From NCBI GenBank assembly GCA_964019055.1, contig OZ025212.1, positions 8,237,109 through 8,301,108 on the forward strand: a stretch of DNA of 64,000 nucleotides. Direction: 5' to 3'. Every line of letters starts with the position of its first letter. The first letter of the stretch is position 1. Positions 26,601 through 41,600 of this stretch are shown here, piece by piece. The DNA comes from Anthopleura xanthogrammica. Taxonomy: Eukaryota > Cnidaria > Anthozoa > Actiniaria > Actiniidae. A program made the position numbers and the translations under genes. The notes below the pieces were generated by a model, which was not told where the DNA came from, did not search any database, and saw only the letters and a list, made by a program, of their open reading frames with translations.

Positions 26601-29600
26601 AGTTGTACGAGAGTCCTTGATGCAATATGGCGGCCGGTGGTGAGGTGAAAACTATTTTTATGACTGAAAACAATTTTAAAAACATATGAAAATGCTATGT
26701 CTATAGAAAGTCTAAGGAAAGGGGCAATTGTAGATAAATTACAATCAAGTGGCGATGATAAATGTCAAGTTTGATCCATGAATTTGATTCCCAGTCCGCT
26801 GAGTACAGCGACTTACATTGACATAATTTTGAAGCACGAAATAATACTTCCAGTACTATTAGTGACAACTAAATTAAAAACTGAGGTAGAAAATATTTCA
26901 TGGGAAAAAGGAAAAACTATTAAGAGCAAGTGTCTGTAAATCTCGCCCAGAGTAGTGCAAAATGTGAAAAATCAAAATCTCTCAAATTTTGTCAGTTTGT
27001 AGGTATAGATAAGCTATTAAAGTTCATACCATTATCCTTGACCTGTGCTTGCTAGATTTTGTTTTCTGCACAGAAGAGGTTGCAGTAACATAAATCACAT
27101 GCTCAGCAGTTGTGGTGGTCGACATAAAAAAAAAACATGCATGTAAAGCATTATTTTATTACCAAATCAACTTTAATGTTAATCAATAGCAACTGTATAT
27201 GATCTATCAGACTACAGTGATAAAATTGGTCGATATTGCGTGACAAATTGAAGACCATCGTTTGACACTTACTTCATGGCAACAATTTCAGGTCAGTCAG
27301 TTAAAAAATCTCGCTTTGAAAATGTCAAATGTTGCTAACTTAAAGATACATCCAATCTGCAGTTCAATTTAGAGGTTCTAGACTATAGAAAAGATGAAAT
27401 TAGTTCAATGAGTGTAAGTATCTGGAGTTTATTCAGTCATATTTGATGTTTATCTTGTTTGACCCTGGAGAAGTCAAGGCAATTTTTAACGTAAATGTCA
27501 CGCGTTCAGGGTCTTCTGAAATTTCGCCATTTGAATAGCCCAAAAATTTTATTTCACATTTAGCAAGTAGAAACAATGCTCTTCCACTTGGATACAGTTT
27601 CAGAGCATCTAGTCATATGCCAGTGCGAGATTTTGGCCTTTAAAGTTAGGTAATATTTACGTATGATAAATGACCGAAAAATAGTTAATATTCAAAAATC
27701 TCAAAAATATTCATTTTGCAAGGTATTCAATCAATACTCACTGAGATTGTTTGATAACATGTCTTCTCTTCATAAATGCTATTTTTGTCGCCATTGTTTT
27801 TCTGGTTTCTTCTGAAATTTGTTCGATGTACGATATGGTAATGAGCTCTGAAACCCGCTTGAGAACGGCCAAACAGAAAAATATTTTTTCTCCCCAAATA
27901 ATAATCGGAATGAGTTCAAAATTAGACCAATAGTTATAGCTTATCTATACCTACAAACTGACAAAGTTTGGGGGATTTTTTGGCGAGATTTGCAGACACT
28001 TGCTCTTAAGAGCCTGTCGCCTAAATTTAGATAAAAATCTAACTGCGAGTCCAAAAATACACATCGACTAGATTCACTGATTACACGTACAGTCTACTAA
28101 AATAAAAGTAACTCAAAAAGGAATAAAAATGAATTTTACCTCTAAGATGACGTTTTCACATATGTTTTCCAGCTTTGAAAGACTACACCATAACTGATTA
28201 AGTCAGCAACCAACAAAATTTTACTTTAGCTGTTTTATTTTAGAGCAACTTGTGAGTTGACAATACGATGACAAGTCAGTTGAAAACCGAGATTTTTGTA
28301 CTGAGGTTTGTACTGCTCTAACTGGCTTTTTTTTTCTTGTACTGGTAGTAGAAACAAAAAACTCCAGATGCAGAGTCCAAGCTTGTGTTTCAGTCAAACC
28401 CTCCTGATTAAAAGCATTTTGTTTTGCTGTTTTCATTCGTCTTGTAGGAGCCGTTCGCGTTTTCATTCATGATGTCAAATTCAAACTCTTGTAAAGTTGT
28501 TGAATTTTTCTTTTGTAAATCAGTCGATGGGTACTTCTAAGAGTGATTGAAAAACGTTTTAATTCCCTTGGGCCTGTGGTCCATGACTTTAAAAGAAAGG
28601 AATTTATTCTTAACTCAAAGTATCTCAGGCGTTTTCTTGTCTTTTTTAATCGTGTTCTTGGAAAAGTTTGGTGATTTCAGCCGAAATCTTTCACAAAATT
28701 TGATTGGCTTAAACATTGAAGCACTTGGGAGAATTCAAACTTAATCTTTACATAATGTTAAATACTTAAAAGAACTTGTGTTTTAGTGTCTGAAAATAAA
28801 TTAAGAAAGATTTTCTTGATTTCTTACTGAGAAGTGAAAAATCGCCGGCTTCGGATAAGCAGGAACCATTGCCGGCAACTCGTGATTTTCAAATAATTTT
28901 TTTACTCTCCCAGACATAAAATATGATTTATTTAACATTTTGAACAAAGGGTGAAGTGTCTCGTATCGTTAGGAAACATTAACCGAAAAAAAAGGGTTTC
29001 GATTCGGTTTATGTAGTGCGATAATTAAAAGTTTTAATCTCTGTATTCTCTTTCGCTTTTTTTACACAAGCCTGAAGGGCAAGGGCATGCTGACGCAAAA
29101 TCTAAAAAAAACTTAAGGGGAATACCGATTGGGAATAAACTATATTCATTATTATTATTATGCGTACTTATCATTGTACAGGGTGCGTGCTACATCTCCA
29201 AATAAAACAAGATCAATATATATATATATAGTTCAATATCTTGCGAATAACCCCCAAAAAAATAATAAAAAATAGTCTTGATATTCAGCAAAATACGCAA
29301 ACTTGTACAAAACAGGTGGAAAACGTCAATGTTGTTTATCACATAACTTGACTTTGGCTATTTCTATGAAGAAGACACAGACTATATTATGATTTGGAGT
29401 CGTTTGTACGGCGTTAGAGGCAAAAATTACGAAGATAATACAGACGTTTTCTTATAGTTTAACTTAAGAAATAGCTAGCTTCCTAAACCTTCTTTGAGAT
29501 TTTCACTTTTTACGAGTTCAAATTACAATGTAAGTGTCTATTATGAAATTATAAAATTCAGTTAAATTGACGCTATAGTTTTGCTAAACGAGCGAGAATA

Positions 29601-32600
29601 AAGTTGAGCAAAATTCACACTGAATTAGTTGGAAGCTACGATTCCCTGAACATGATTGACAGCTGATTTTTTCATGAATATTAATCTCCGTCCTACATTT
29701 CTCGCCATTGGAACATCTTTGACTGAACATTAGTCATATCCAATTTGTCTTCCTTTCGCAAAACCCGAAAACATAGATATAAGGGTTGCTGCTTATGTTA
29801 TCTTATTAGTAAGTAAAAACAACTACTTCAGAGCGAATAATTAAGCGCTTCAGCGATTTCTGTCCACACTCCGTTTTGGTCTAGTCGCGTAGTCACGGAG
29901 CCGGTCAGCGACAACGTTTTTTTTTTTCAAAATACTGTATGTCTTATTGCCTCCGCCTCGGTTTATAACTCTTACTTACGTTTGAACGGCATTACCATTT
30001 TAACACTAGAAATGAGCTCAATCCGGAAAATCGAGTTGTACTTTGAATTCCTTGTTTGTAATACTGCCTGAGAATATTTTACCGACAAGAGCTTTTCCCC
30101 CCTAAATATTGCCATGTGCTTTGCTGTACGTTTTTGTTTTATTTGTTTATATTTGTAATCACTGAGATTCCCCTTACTGTTATAGCTCAGGATAGCCCAT
30201 GCAAGACGATGACTTTCATGACCGTATTCAAAGGCAAAGCCCTGGTTAATCACCTTATCAAATCTGAAAGCGTAAGCAACGAGGGCCAATGCAGGATAAA
30301 GTGCTATAGTGATAATCGCTGTATTTCTTACAATTTTGGTGCTAGCGCCATCAATGGTGAACCGACGTGTGAGCTCAGTGACTCTGATCACGCAGCACAC
30401 CCTGATGACATGGAAGATCGACCCAATACGATTTATCGCAGTGCTGAGGTACATTCCCTATTTTATAATTACAGGCAAATGTCACAAAGGTGATGATGAA
30501 CATTAAGACATCTGTATATGAACTGAGACTATATAAGACTTTTAGTTTAAGTAGCTGCATCTACAAGACAGGGACCGCGGAGGGGGAAAATGACTGTCTA
30601 ATACGAGTTTTAAAACTGTTGACTTGAATTTAATGCAATAATTATGTTGCAATTTCCCCTCAAAACACTGAAATTCGCTTTTCCGAGAGCCTCAATCTCA
30701 AACTTTTTGGGGGGCAGGTTGGATGCGGGCATTTCAGAAAAAAAAAAACTTTGCTCAGCGGTCCCTGCACGGGGAATTTTTCCTTGACAATTATCCTTGA
30801 CATTTTCCCTTCCTCGTGTAGACGATCAGCACGTTTTCTTTGACAATTTCCTATTAATGAAATTGGCAAGACTTTCTTGCTCATGTATAGATGATGAACA
30901 AGTTTTCCTTGAGAGGTTTTTTTATGATCGCAATGCCTTTGCCTCAGCAAAGTACTAACAAAAATTTCACCCTAATTTATTTTCGATTTATCCGCCACTT
31001 TATTTATTTTGACAGAAATGAGTTGCAAAAAGACTAGGAACTAAACTCGTTAATATTGCTTACCACATTTTCCTTGTTTACTCATCTAAACAAACAAATT
31101 TCGGCCATCACGATTTTTCCTTGTAAAAGAAAAGATAGCTTGCCAGCTTTTTTGATCAAAGAAAAACTTGCCACTTTTACTCATCTACACGAGCAAATAA
31201 AAATTGTCAAAGAGAATTTGTCAAGGAAAAAGTGCTCGATAGACGCGGCTTTAAAAATTATATTCAGTTTTAGTTGCCTCTATGTAATGTTTAATATCTG
31301 CCTTCCATTCCCAGCCAGTCTCACATTAGATATCATCTGAGTTCCATTACTGTTAGGAAGTCAATTGTAGTCAATAGACCAATAGATGTTACTAAAGGAC
31401 TTTTTCTAATGTTTAATTAGAATAACTGCAAGTGCGTTAATCTACAAGTATGTCGGGTAAATTTTGCTGATAACACATACCAATGTCAGTGTAGGACGGC
31501 AGGATTCACTGGGCCCGCCTGCGACCAAGGTCAGTCACTGCGCATGCATAATGAACAAAATCTTATATTTTTTTTAACGAACCCGGCCATGTTGACTTAA
31601 CGTATGAGAAGCAACATTACTACTGCGTTTATTCGTTAATATATAATTTGATGCGCTTATTTGCGAACAAGGGGAGGAACTAATGACGTTAGCTAGTAAT
31701 AATATCATGAAGAGTACGCCGTCATTGCTATTCCATTTTTTAAACTGACTAACAAACAAACAAAAATTAAGTGAAGGTTTTCATGGAAAATAACCCAAAG
31801 TAAAATAATATTTTGCTATCTGTTAAAAAATGCTGACAGAAATTTGAATTCCCCTTTGAAAATTCCAGATATCGACGAGTGTGCGTCCAGCCCTTGTTTG
31901 AATGGTGGAACATGTCAAGACAAGGTCAACGGCTACAACTGTACGTGTTGTGATGGATTTACAGGACAAAACTGCGGCACAGGTAAATTGTTACATGATT
32001 TTTATAATACATAGGAAAACTCATTGAAACCTCGAAGAAAACTAGGTAGCCTTTCCAGCAGGATAAAGAACGAAGAATAGTGAAATATCGATTGCAAGAA
32101 ATGAAGAATTACTGAAAGAACTGTGATAAACCAAAATGTTTTCTTGATTTCAAAAATTGCTGTAAAAGTATTCATTTACGATAACGTAAAATGACAACAA
32201 ACTAAACTAGAAAATATTTTAACAAAGTACTAAGAATATAAAACTATGGTGGGGGTCACACAACAACGCAAGGCTCCGAATTAAGCGTGCCCTGGAAATG
32301 AAAAAGAAAAAGTTAAGAAGAAAAATGATCAAATTTGATCTAAAATATATTAGTTATTCTAATTTCTAACTAAGATAATATTAATACTAACATTCCGTGC
32401 ATTTCAGTTCCAGAAATCAACGAGTGTGCGTCCAGCCCTTGTTTGAATGGTGGAACATGTCAAGACAAGGTCATCGGCTACAACTGTACGTGTCCTGATG
32501 GATTTACAGGACAAAACTGCGACACAGGTAACTTGGTACATTATTTTTATAACGGAAAGGAAAAAAACTGACGGAAATCGAGAAAAAAAAACTTACCGGG

Positions 32601-35600
32601 AAAAAAGGTGACAAGAGAATATGAAAATATGTGGCACAGAGAAAGCTATCACGAGACAGATTTTGATAGCCGTTGGACAAAGAGAAAAATGACTGGGTAC
32701 CGCGGTCTACTGATTTCCATATTACCCTTATTCTAAACCTACAAAATCCTTAGCTTCCCTCTCTTTTAAGAAAAGCTTTTCATAATGATTGGGTCTCAAG
32801 TTAATTATTGGTTAGTTGCTCGAGATAGCCCAGTGCACTCAGATACGGCGAGGTCTTGTTCCTAATCGTGTTGCATATATGGCGTAAGTTGCTAAATTTA
32901 TGCGTCGTCTTTCGAATTCACCGCTATGAGCCAAACGGGTCAGGTCACTCGTTAGACACCCGCGGACACTACATGTGAATTGAATTTATTCTATGTGTTG
33001 TTCTTTCTCTTGCCGCGAGGGTGTTTCTCCGGGTTCTCTGGTTTTTCTCCCTCCATAAAAATTAGCGTGTGAATTGAGCTTTGTATGCATAAGATATAGT
33101 GGTATTGAGGTTGAGTAAAAGCAGGCCACATCAGCGAAAGCGCAGGTCAAAAAATAATCAGCCTGCTCTACTGAACAAATAAAATATTATTAGAAAGATT
33201 ATCGACATAATCGAAACATTGCAAAGTAAAATAATATTTGGTTATCTGTTGAAAAATGCTGACAGAAATTTGAATTCCCCTTTGAAAATTCCAGACATCG
33301 ACGAGTGTGCGTCCAGCCCTTGTTTGAATGGTGGAACATGTCAAGACAAGGTCAACGGCTACAACTGTACGTGTCCTGATAAATTTACAGGACAAATCTG
33401 CGGCACAGGTAAATTGATACATGATTTGTATAATACATAGGAAAAATCAGTGAAACCTCGAAGAAAACTAGGTAGCCTTTCCAGCAGGATAAAGAACGAA
33501 GAATAGTGAAATATCGATAGCAAGAAATGAAGAATTACTGAAAGAACTGTGACAAACAAAAATGTTTTCTTCATTTCAAAATTGCTGTAAAAGTATTCAT
33601 TTACGATAACGTAAAATGACAACAAACTAAACTAGAAAATATTTTAACAAAGTACTGAAAAATATAAAACTATGGTGGGGGTCACACAACAACGCGAGGC
33701 TCCGAATTAAGTGTGCCCTGGAAATGAAAAAGAAAAAGTTAAGAAGAAAAATGATCAAATTTGATCTAAAATATATTAGTTATTCTAATTTCTAACTAAG
33801 ATAATATTAATACTAACATTCCGTGCATTTCAGTTCCAGAAATCAACGAGTGTGCGTCCAGCCCTTGTTTGAATGGTGAAACATGTCAAGACAAGGTCAT
33901 CGGCTACAACTGTACGTGTCCTGATGGATTTACAGGACAAAACTGCGACACAGGTAACTTGGTACATTATTTTTATAACGGAAAGGAAAAAAACTGACGG
34001 AAATCGAGAAAAAAAAACTTACCGGGAAAAAAGGTGACAAGAGAATATGAAAATATGTGGCACAGAGAAAGCTATCACGAGACAGATTTTGATAGCCGTT
34101 GGACAAAGAGAAAAATGACTGGGTACCGCGGTCTACTGATTTCCATATTACCCTTATTCTAAACCTACAAAATCCTTAGCTTCCCTCTCTTTTAAGAAAA
34201 GCTTTTCATAATGATTGGGTCTCAAGTTAATTATTGGTTAGTTGCTCGAGATAGCCCAGTGCACTCAGATACGGCGAGGTCTTGTTCCTAATCGTGTTGC
34301 ATATATGGCGTAAGTTGCTAAATTTATGCGTCGTCTTTCGAATTCACCGCTATGAGCCAAACGGGTCAGGTCACTCGTTAGACACCCGCGGACACTACAT
34401 GTGAATTGAATTTATTCTATGTGTTGTTCTTTCTCTTGCCGCGAGGGTGTTTCTCCGGGTTCTCTGGTTTTTCTCCCTCCATAAAAATTAGCGTGTGAAT
34501 TGAGCTTTGTATGCATAAGATATAGTGGTATTGAGGTTGAGTAAAAGCAGGCCACATCAGCGAAAGCGCAGGTCAAAAAATAATCAGCCTGCTCTACTGA
34601 ACAAATAAAATATTATTAGAAAGATTATCGACATAATCGAAACATTGCAAAGTAAAATAATATTTGGTTATCTGTTGAAAAATGCTGACAGAAATTTGAA
34701 TTCCCCTTTGAAAATTCCAGACATCGACGAGTGTGCGTCCAGCCCTTGTTTGAATGGTGGAACATGTCAAGACAAGGTCAACGGCTACAACTGTACGTGT
34801 CCTGATAAATTTACAGGACAAATCTGCGGCACAGGTAAATTGATACATGATTTGTATAATACATAGGAAAAATCAGTGAAACCTCGAAGAAAACTAGGTA
34901 GCCTTTCCAGCAGGATAAAGAACGAAGAATAGTGAAATATCGATAGCAAGAAATGAAGAATTACTGAAAGAACTGTGACAAACAAAAATGTTTTCTTCAT
35001 TTCAAAATTGCTGTAAAAGTATTCATTTACGATAACGTAAAATGACAACAAACTAAACTAGAAAATATTTTAACAAAGTACTGAAAAATATAAAACTATG
35101 GTGGGGGTCACACAACAACGCGAGGCTCCGAATTAAGTGTGCCCTGGAAATGAAAAAGAAAAAGTTAAGAAGAAAAATGATCAAATTTGATCTAAAATAT
35201 ATTAGTTATTCTAATTTCTAACTAAGATAATATTAATACTAACATTCCGTGCATTTCAGTTCCAGAAATCAACGAGTGTGCGTCCAGCCCTTGTTTGAAT
35301 GGTGGAACATGTCAAGACAAGGTCATCGGCTACGACTGTACGTGTCCTGATGGATTTACAGGACAAAACTGCGACACAGGTAACTTGGTACATTATTTTT
35401 ATAACGGAAAGGAAAAAAACTGACGGAAATCGGGAAAAAAAAACTTACCGGGAAAAAAGGTGACAAGAGAATATGAACATATGTGGCACAGAGAAAGCTA
35501 TCACGAGACAGATTTTGATAGCCGTTGGACAAAGAGAAAAATGACTGGGTACCGCGGTCTACTGATTTCCGTAGTACCCTTATTCTAAGCCTACAAAATC

Positions 35601-38600
35601 CTTAGCTTGCCTCTATTTTAAGAAAAGCTTTTCATAATGATTGGGTCTCAAGTTAAAGGGGCACTTGGACGAAAATCGATGAAAATTGAAAATGACTTGA
35701 AACTTGGTTAAACCTATATATATGGCTCTAATAGTATCCAAGCAACATATTTTCTTTACAGTTAAAAGTGGTTGGTAAAAATTGTTCATTTTTTTCAGCC
35801 TCTTAATTGTGAGTAAATGACGTCATTTTCTCAACCCTATTGTTCTTTTACCTTTTGAACCAAAACTTCTCAACTACAAGCGGCTCCCAGGCTAAGATTT
35901 TCGCAAATCTGGTTTTCCTGATCATAATTGAGTAATATTATCCTCAAATATTTGAATTATTCGGACTTTCGAAAATGGGGGCGTTTTCATCCAAGTGCCC
36001 CTTTAATTATTGGTTAGCTGCTGGATAGCCCAGTGCACTAAGACCAGCGATACGGGGTCGTGTTCCTAATCGTCTGGCATATATGGCGTACGCTGCAAAA
36101 TTAATGCGTCGTCTTTCGAATTCACCGCTATGAGCCAAACGGGTCAGATCGCTCGTTAGACACCCGCGGACACTACATGGGAATTGAATTTTTTATGTGT
36201 TGTTCTTTCTCTTGCCGCGAGGGTGTTTCTCCGGGTTCTCTGGTTTTTCTCCCTCAAGCTCCATAAAACTTAGCGTGTGCGTCGAGCTTTGTGTGCATAA
36301 GATATAGTGGTATTGAGGTTGAGTAAAAGCAGGCCCACATCAGCGAAAGCGCAGGTCAAAATAATCAGCCTGCTCTACTGAACAAATAAAATATTATTAG
36401 AAAGATTATCGACATATTCGAAACATTGCAAAGTAAAATAATATTTTGTTATATGTTGAAAAATGCTTAAAGAGATTGGAATTCCCCTCTGAAAATTCCA
36501 GATATCGACGAGTGTGCGTCCAGCCCTTGTTTGAATGGTGGAACATGTCAAGACAACGTCAACGGCTACAAATGTACGTGTCCTGATGGATTTACAGGAC
36601 AAAACTGCGACACAGGTAACTTGGTACATTATTTTTATAATAGAAAGGAAATAAGGGGAAATCTAGAAAATTATCTTTAAAGAAACGATTTGCAGGAAGA
36701 AGATGTAATTGTTCGGGCCCGTACTCCGCAAAACGGTCGGAATTTTAAAACGGGTATCATGTTGGCGTCGTACCGTTCGGCTCATTTGAACTGGTTCGTA
36801 CAACTGGTAGCCTTTCTAGCAGGATGAAAGACGGAGAATAGTGTAAGATAGCAAGAAATCGAGATTTACTAAAAGAACTGTGACAAACAAAAATATGTTC
36901 TTAATTTCAAAATTGAATTTATGCTGAACAATTCTTGCATGCATTTCAGTTCCAGATTCAACGAGTTCCAACGAGTGTGCTTCCAGCCCTTGTTTGAATG
37001 GTGGGACCTGTCAAGACAAGGTCAACGGCTACGACTGTACGTGTCCTGATGGACTTACAGGACAGAACTGCGACACAGGTAATTAAATATTTTCATAATA
37101 ATCATGATTTTCATAATGGAGAGGGAAAATTAACGGGCCTTTTTACGGGAGAAAAAAACAAGATGCTCCTTTTACTAAACTAACCAACTAATTCCAAGCC
37201 AGGAAGATGGGTCACAGGCACCCTGTGACTATCCTTTAAATCTGCCTCAGAAACCTTGGGCATGTTGTATGTTGCATGTTGCATCGGGTCTTTCAATCGA
37301 CCTTTGGTGTCAAAGGTTCTAAAAATAAATAAAACTTTTTTTAAATATAAATGTTTTAAAGCGGTTTCAGGTTCAGCCCCTTGCGACAGCAGTCCTTGTT
37401 TAAATGGTGGAACTTGCCAAGTACAAGGAGCAGGTTACACATGTACATGTGCTGACCAAATGTCAGGAGCCAATTGTGAAAACAAAGGTAATGAGCACAG
37501 TTACTGTTTTGGTGCTTTTGTTCGTTTATTTATACACCGAATCCCTAAAACTTTGACACTTTTGCGATATATATACTAGTTATACAATGGTTTCGAGTGG
37601 CATACCGTGGAATATCCCACGAGTCACTTGTAGTTTCTAGTATACACACGAGCCTTTAGGCGAGTATGTATACAAAGAAAATACAAGTGACGAGTGGGAT
37701 ATCCACGGTATGCCACGAGAAACCATTTTATAACCATTTTATCCCACACCATTGAAAATACAAATACGTAGATTCAACGCGCAGTGCATGATAGGAAGGA
37801 AGAGCGGAATACCGACGAATATACAACGGCTTTCCTGCTTTCTGATTGGCTGTATTTTCTATGGGGTGGGATCAATACATATATATGAAGGATAGCGATT
37901 TCAGTCATTTTTCGACAAACATTTGTTACCAAGTTGTTCTAGAATATCTAATGAGGCTTTTTTAACATGTTTGTAGCTGATTTGCTTCTTGTTTACTGTT
38001 TATTTTTCCACAAAAATAGCACCGTTGCACATGTTGCATGTTGCATGTTGCATGTTGCATGTTGCATGTTGCATGTTGCATGTTGCATGTTGCATGTTGC
38101 ATGTTGCATGTTGCATGTTGCATGTTAAATCCATTTGTAGCTAATTCATTTAATGTTGTTGCTGAAAAAATCCTAAAGCCTAAAGCTTTCGGAGAACGGG
38201 ATATAAAATGTATTTCACCGTGGCATATTCTATGACTTGAACATTTATTCCTTAATTCTTATATGTCCTGCAGTGGAGTTTGTTAGTGAAGAGACGATAA
38301 ATGATAGGCTTTGGGCTTTCCGACCCACCTTTTTTGTATTCCTGGACCCGCCCCGGGTCTTTCAATCGATGATGAAGCCTTTGGTGTCAAGGGTTCTAAA
38401 AATAAATAAAACTTTTTAAAAATATAAATGTTTTAAAGTGGTTTCAGGTTCAGCCCCTTGCGACAGCAGTCCTTGTTTAAATGGTGGATCTTGCCAAGTA
38501 CAAGGAGCAGGTTACACATGTACATGTGCTGGCCAAATTTCAGGAGCCAATTGTGAAAACAAAGGTAATGAGCACAGTTACTGTTTTGGTGCTTTTGTTC

Positions 38601-41600
38601 GTTTATTTATACACCGAATCCCTAAAACTTTGACACTTTTGCGATATATATACATATATATGAAGGATAGCGATTTCAGTCATTTTTCAACAAACATTTG
38701 TTACCAAGTTGTTCTAGAATACCTAATGAGACTTTTTGACATGTTTGTAGCTGATTTGCTTCCTGTTTACTTTTTATTTTTCAACACAAATAGCACCGAA
38801 ACATATATATATTAATATATCGCAAAAATGTCAAAGTTTTAGGGATTCCGTGTATATATTATTTTTATATATAATATATACTCGTTTCCAAACATTTTGA
38901 CAATTTTCGGTATATATATACATATATGTGTTACACGGCGCCATTTACTTTTACATTTACAAATTTGTTAAATGTTATTTGTGCATCCATAATGAGGCGG
39001 CTATATAACATGTTTGCGTTCAATTTGCAACGATTTTCATGGCGATTTTCCAACAAAAAAATGAGGTTAAACATATATGTATATATATCTAAAATTGTCA
39101 AAATATTTGGTAACGAGTGTATATATGTACACTCTATCCCACACCATAGAATATACAGCCAATCAGAATGCAGGAAAGCCGTTGTATATTCGTCGGTATT
39201 TCACTCTTCCTTCCCAACTTGCGCAGCGCGTTGAATCTATACGCATTTGTATTTTCTATGGTGTGGGATAAAATGGTTATACAATGGTTCCTCGTGGCAT
39301 ACCGTGGATATCCCACTCGTCACTTGTATTTTCTTTGTATACACACTCGCCTGAAGGCTCGTGTAGTATATATACAACCATATGCAAATACATACCGCCT
39401 ATTTTAATTAACGTTAATAACGTGAGATCTGAAATGGTTGATTTGAGATCAATATGCTCATCTCATAGATATTGCAAATCCCGCTTGAATGTATTAAATT
39501 GCTGATTTGTGTCACTTGTCGCTTCACACAAATTCATCAGTGTTGACACCCACCAATTCCTTTTGGTCTCAGATCGACCATTCCAGATCTCCCGATATCA
39601 ACGTTAATTGAAATAGCTGTATATACAAGTATATCAAAAACATGTGAGAAATTATGGGATATCATCTCTGATTTTTTTTTTGGATTTTTTTTTTGTCATA
39701 TGAACTTTCAACCTCAATCTTTTCGAACCATGTGGCGGGGTTGACTATAAACAATGCCATTAAGGTGGCTTCCTATAGTATTTTTCAGACCATACCTTTC
39801 ATTTTCATTTGGCTTATTCATAGTCTTAACTTATACCTATATACTTGATTTTTGGACCAGTTATAGAGCTAAGATGAAATTTTAAAATGATGTTAATTTA
39901 AGCTTGATTGACGTTACTTTGGCAACGATAAACAAATATTGTTGAAATTGGTTTTTATCGAATAACTCTAAAACTCGATGAGACCTAGACAAGCGGCAAA
40001 CGACATCATCAACTTCAAGCTATTGCAAAACGATTCCAACTATTTTAAAGAAAATCAATCTGTTAGATTTCAAGTAATTCGCTGAAATATTCCATTGCCA
40101 GAAATATGGGACATGAGCCTGCTCATCCATGCGCAATGATGCGTTTCAGCTTACAAAATAGCCGCCGAGTCTTATAGGAAATGTATGGGGAATATAGAGC
40201 TTCCTCTATTTACGGCGAATAGGGTTTTATTTACTCTGAGCTCCACATCGCGACAGACAACCCACCCTACAAGCTACTAAATAAGCGTAAAATGATCATT
40301 GAATCATGCGACATATTGGTTCCCGGACTACTTGCCTTCGAAAGGCTTCGAAAGCTCTAGATTCCATACATCGTCTATAAATCTGGCCACACTTGACCCC
40401 AAAATCGTCTTATTTGAAGTCGAAAAAATTTAAAAGTAAAAGAGCTCCACCTCGATATCACCAAACGAGTGTTTAATAAATCCAAAACCGCTCAAAATAG
40501 ACAGCATGCCTTCAAAATGTTGGTTCCCAAGAAGCTTGAAGTTAGGTTAAATTTTAAGCGATTCGACGCGTTGTTAGCTCGTAGTTTTCAGTTAAAAATG
40601 ACAAGAAACCACAGAGAACTGCTCCAAACAGCTTCCAAACCCCCTAAATATCGCCATTTTGTTTTTACAAGCTCTTATTGACTGCTGAGATACAATAAGG
40701 AAGCTTAAAGTAACGATTTACGTTTGAAACTTGTTTCTTGTCCTTCATGGGCTTCCTGTGGTGAGGCTTATCAACAGAAAAATAATAGTTGTTCTTTTGA
40801 TTGTCAAGTAACTATTTTTTGGTAAGAATTGTTTTACTAACATCATAGTTGAATATAAATATGTGCTTGGAAACCATGTAGTTATATTTTTCCTCTAGAA
40901 AACCACTTCATTTTCATTCATGCGTAACACCGCTGACAATGTCCAATATTTCTGGCAATGTCAAAAGCCGTGATTTTCGCACATTGAAAGTTACGGCGGC
41001 CCGAGAGATACTCAGAAAAACCGAATTACTATTAAAATACTCCAAAACAAACCCTAAATTTTACCTGGCTAACATGTTCAAATTGCTGCCAGAATAACTT
41101 TCAAACGAATGCATATTTTTGCTCGATATGGTAGGAGTGTATTTATCAAAATATTCACGCAAGGAAAAAAATATATCTCTGGTTTGAAAGAGAATTAACT
41201 TTTAGTACTTAGCCAGTAGGTAGTGTATTAGGAAGGGTTTGTTTTGGAGTATTTTAATAGTAATTCGGTTTTTCTGAGTATCTCTCAGGCCGCCGTAACT
41301 TTCAATGTGCAAAAAATCACGACTTTAGGATATTTCGGCGAATTTCTTGAAATCTAACAGATTGATTTTCTTTAAAATAGTTGGAATCGTTTTGCAATAG
41401 CTTGAAGTTGATGATGTCGTTTACCGCTTGTCTAGGTCTCATCGAGTTTTAGAGTTATTCGATAAAAACCAATTTCAACAATATTTGTTTATCGTTGCCA
41501 AGGAAACGTCAATCAAGCTAAACTTAACATCATTTTAAAATTTCATCTTAGCTCTATCACTGGTCCAAAAATCAAGTATATAGGTATAAGTTAAGACTAT

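Larger units (their letters stand above)
31798..36430 (+). repeat. Tandem genomic duplication units (1,426-bp period) carrying EGF exon pairs
   Basis: Exon starts 31,869, 33,295 and 34,721 are each 1,426 bp apart, as are 32,408, 33,834 and 35,260, so exons and introns were copied together. From about 32,450 to 33,880 the match to the following copy is essentially base for base. A fourth unit (from about 36,430) is older and its spacing is increased by the 346-bp insertion. The pattern is that of unequal crossing-over within the array. Confidence 0.9.

Noticed and set aside
33168..33422. Minus-strand open frames duplicated at 34,594 and 36,375
   Set aside because: They are antisense shadows of the duplicated EGF exons; the plus strand has splice sites, phase agreement and EGF cysteines.
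38031..38126. Regular short-period repeats considered as CRISPR
   Set aside because: The 7-bp units have no spacers and the genome is eukaryotic; it is a microsatellite.
40469..40681. 70-codon open frame inside the 1.9-kb fold-back
   Set aside because: Too short for a transposase, with no catalytic motif; likely chance.
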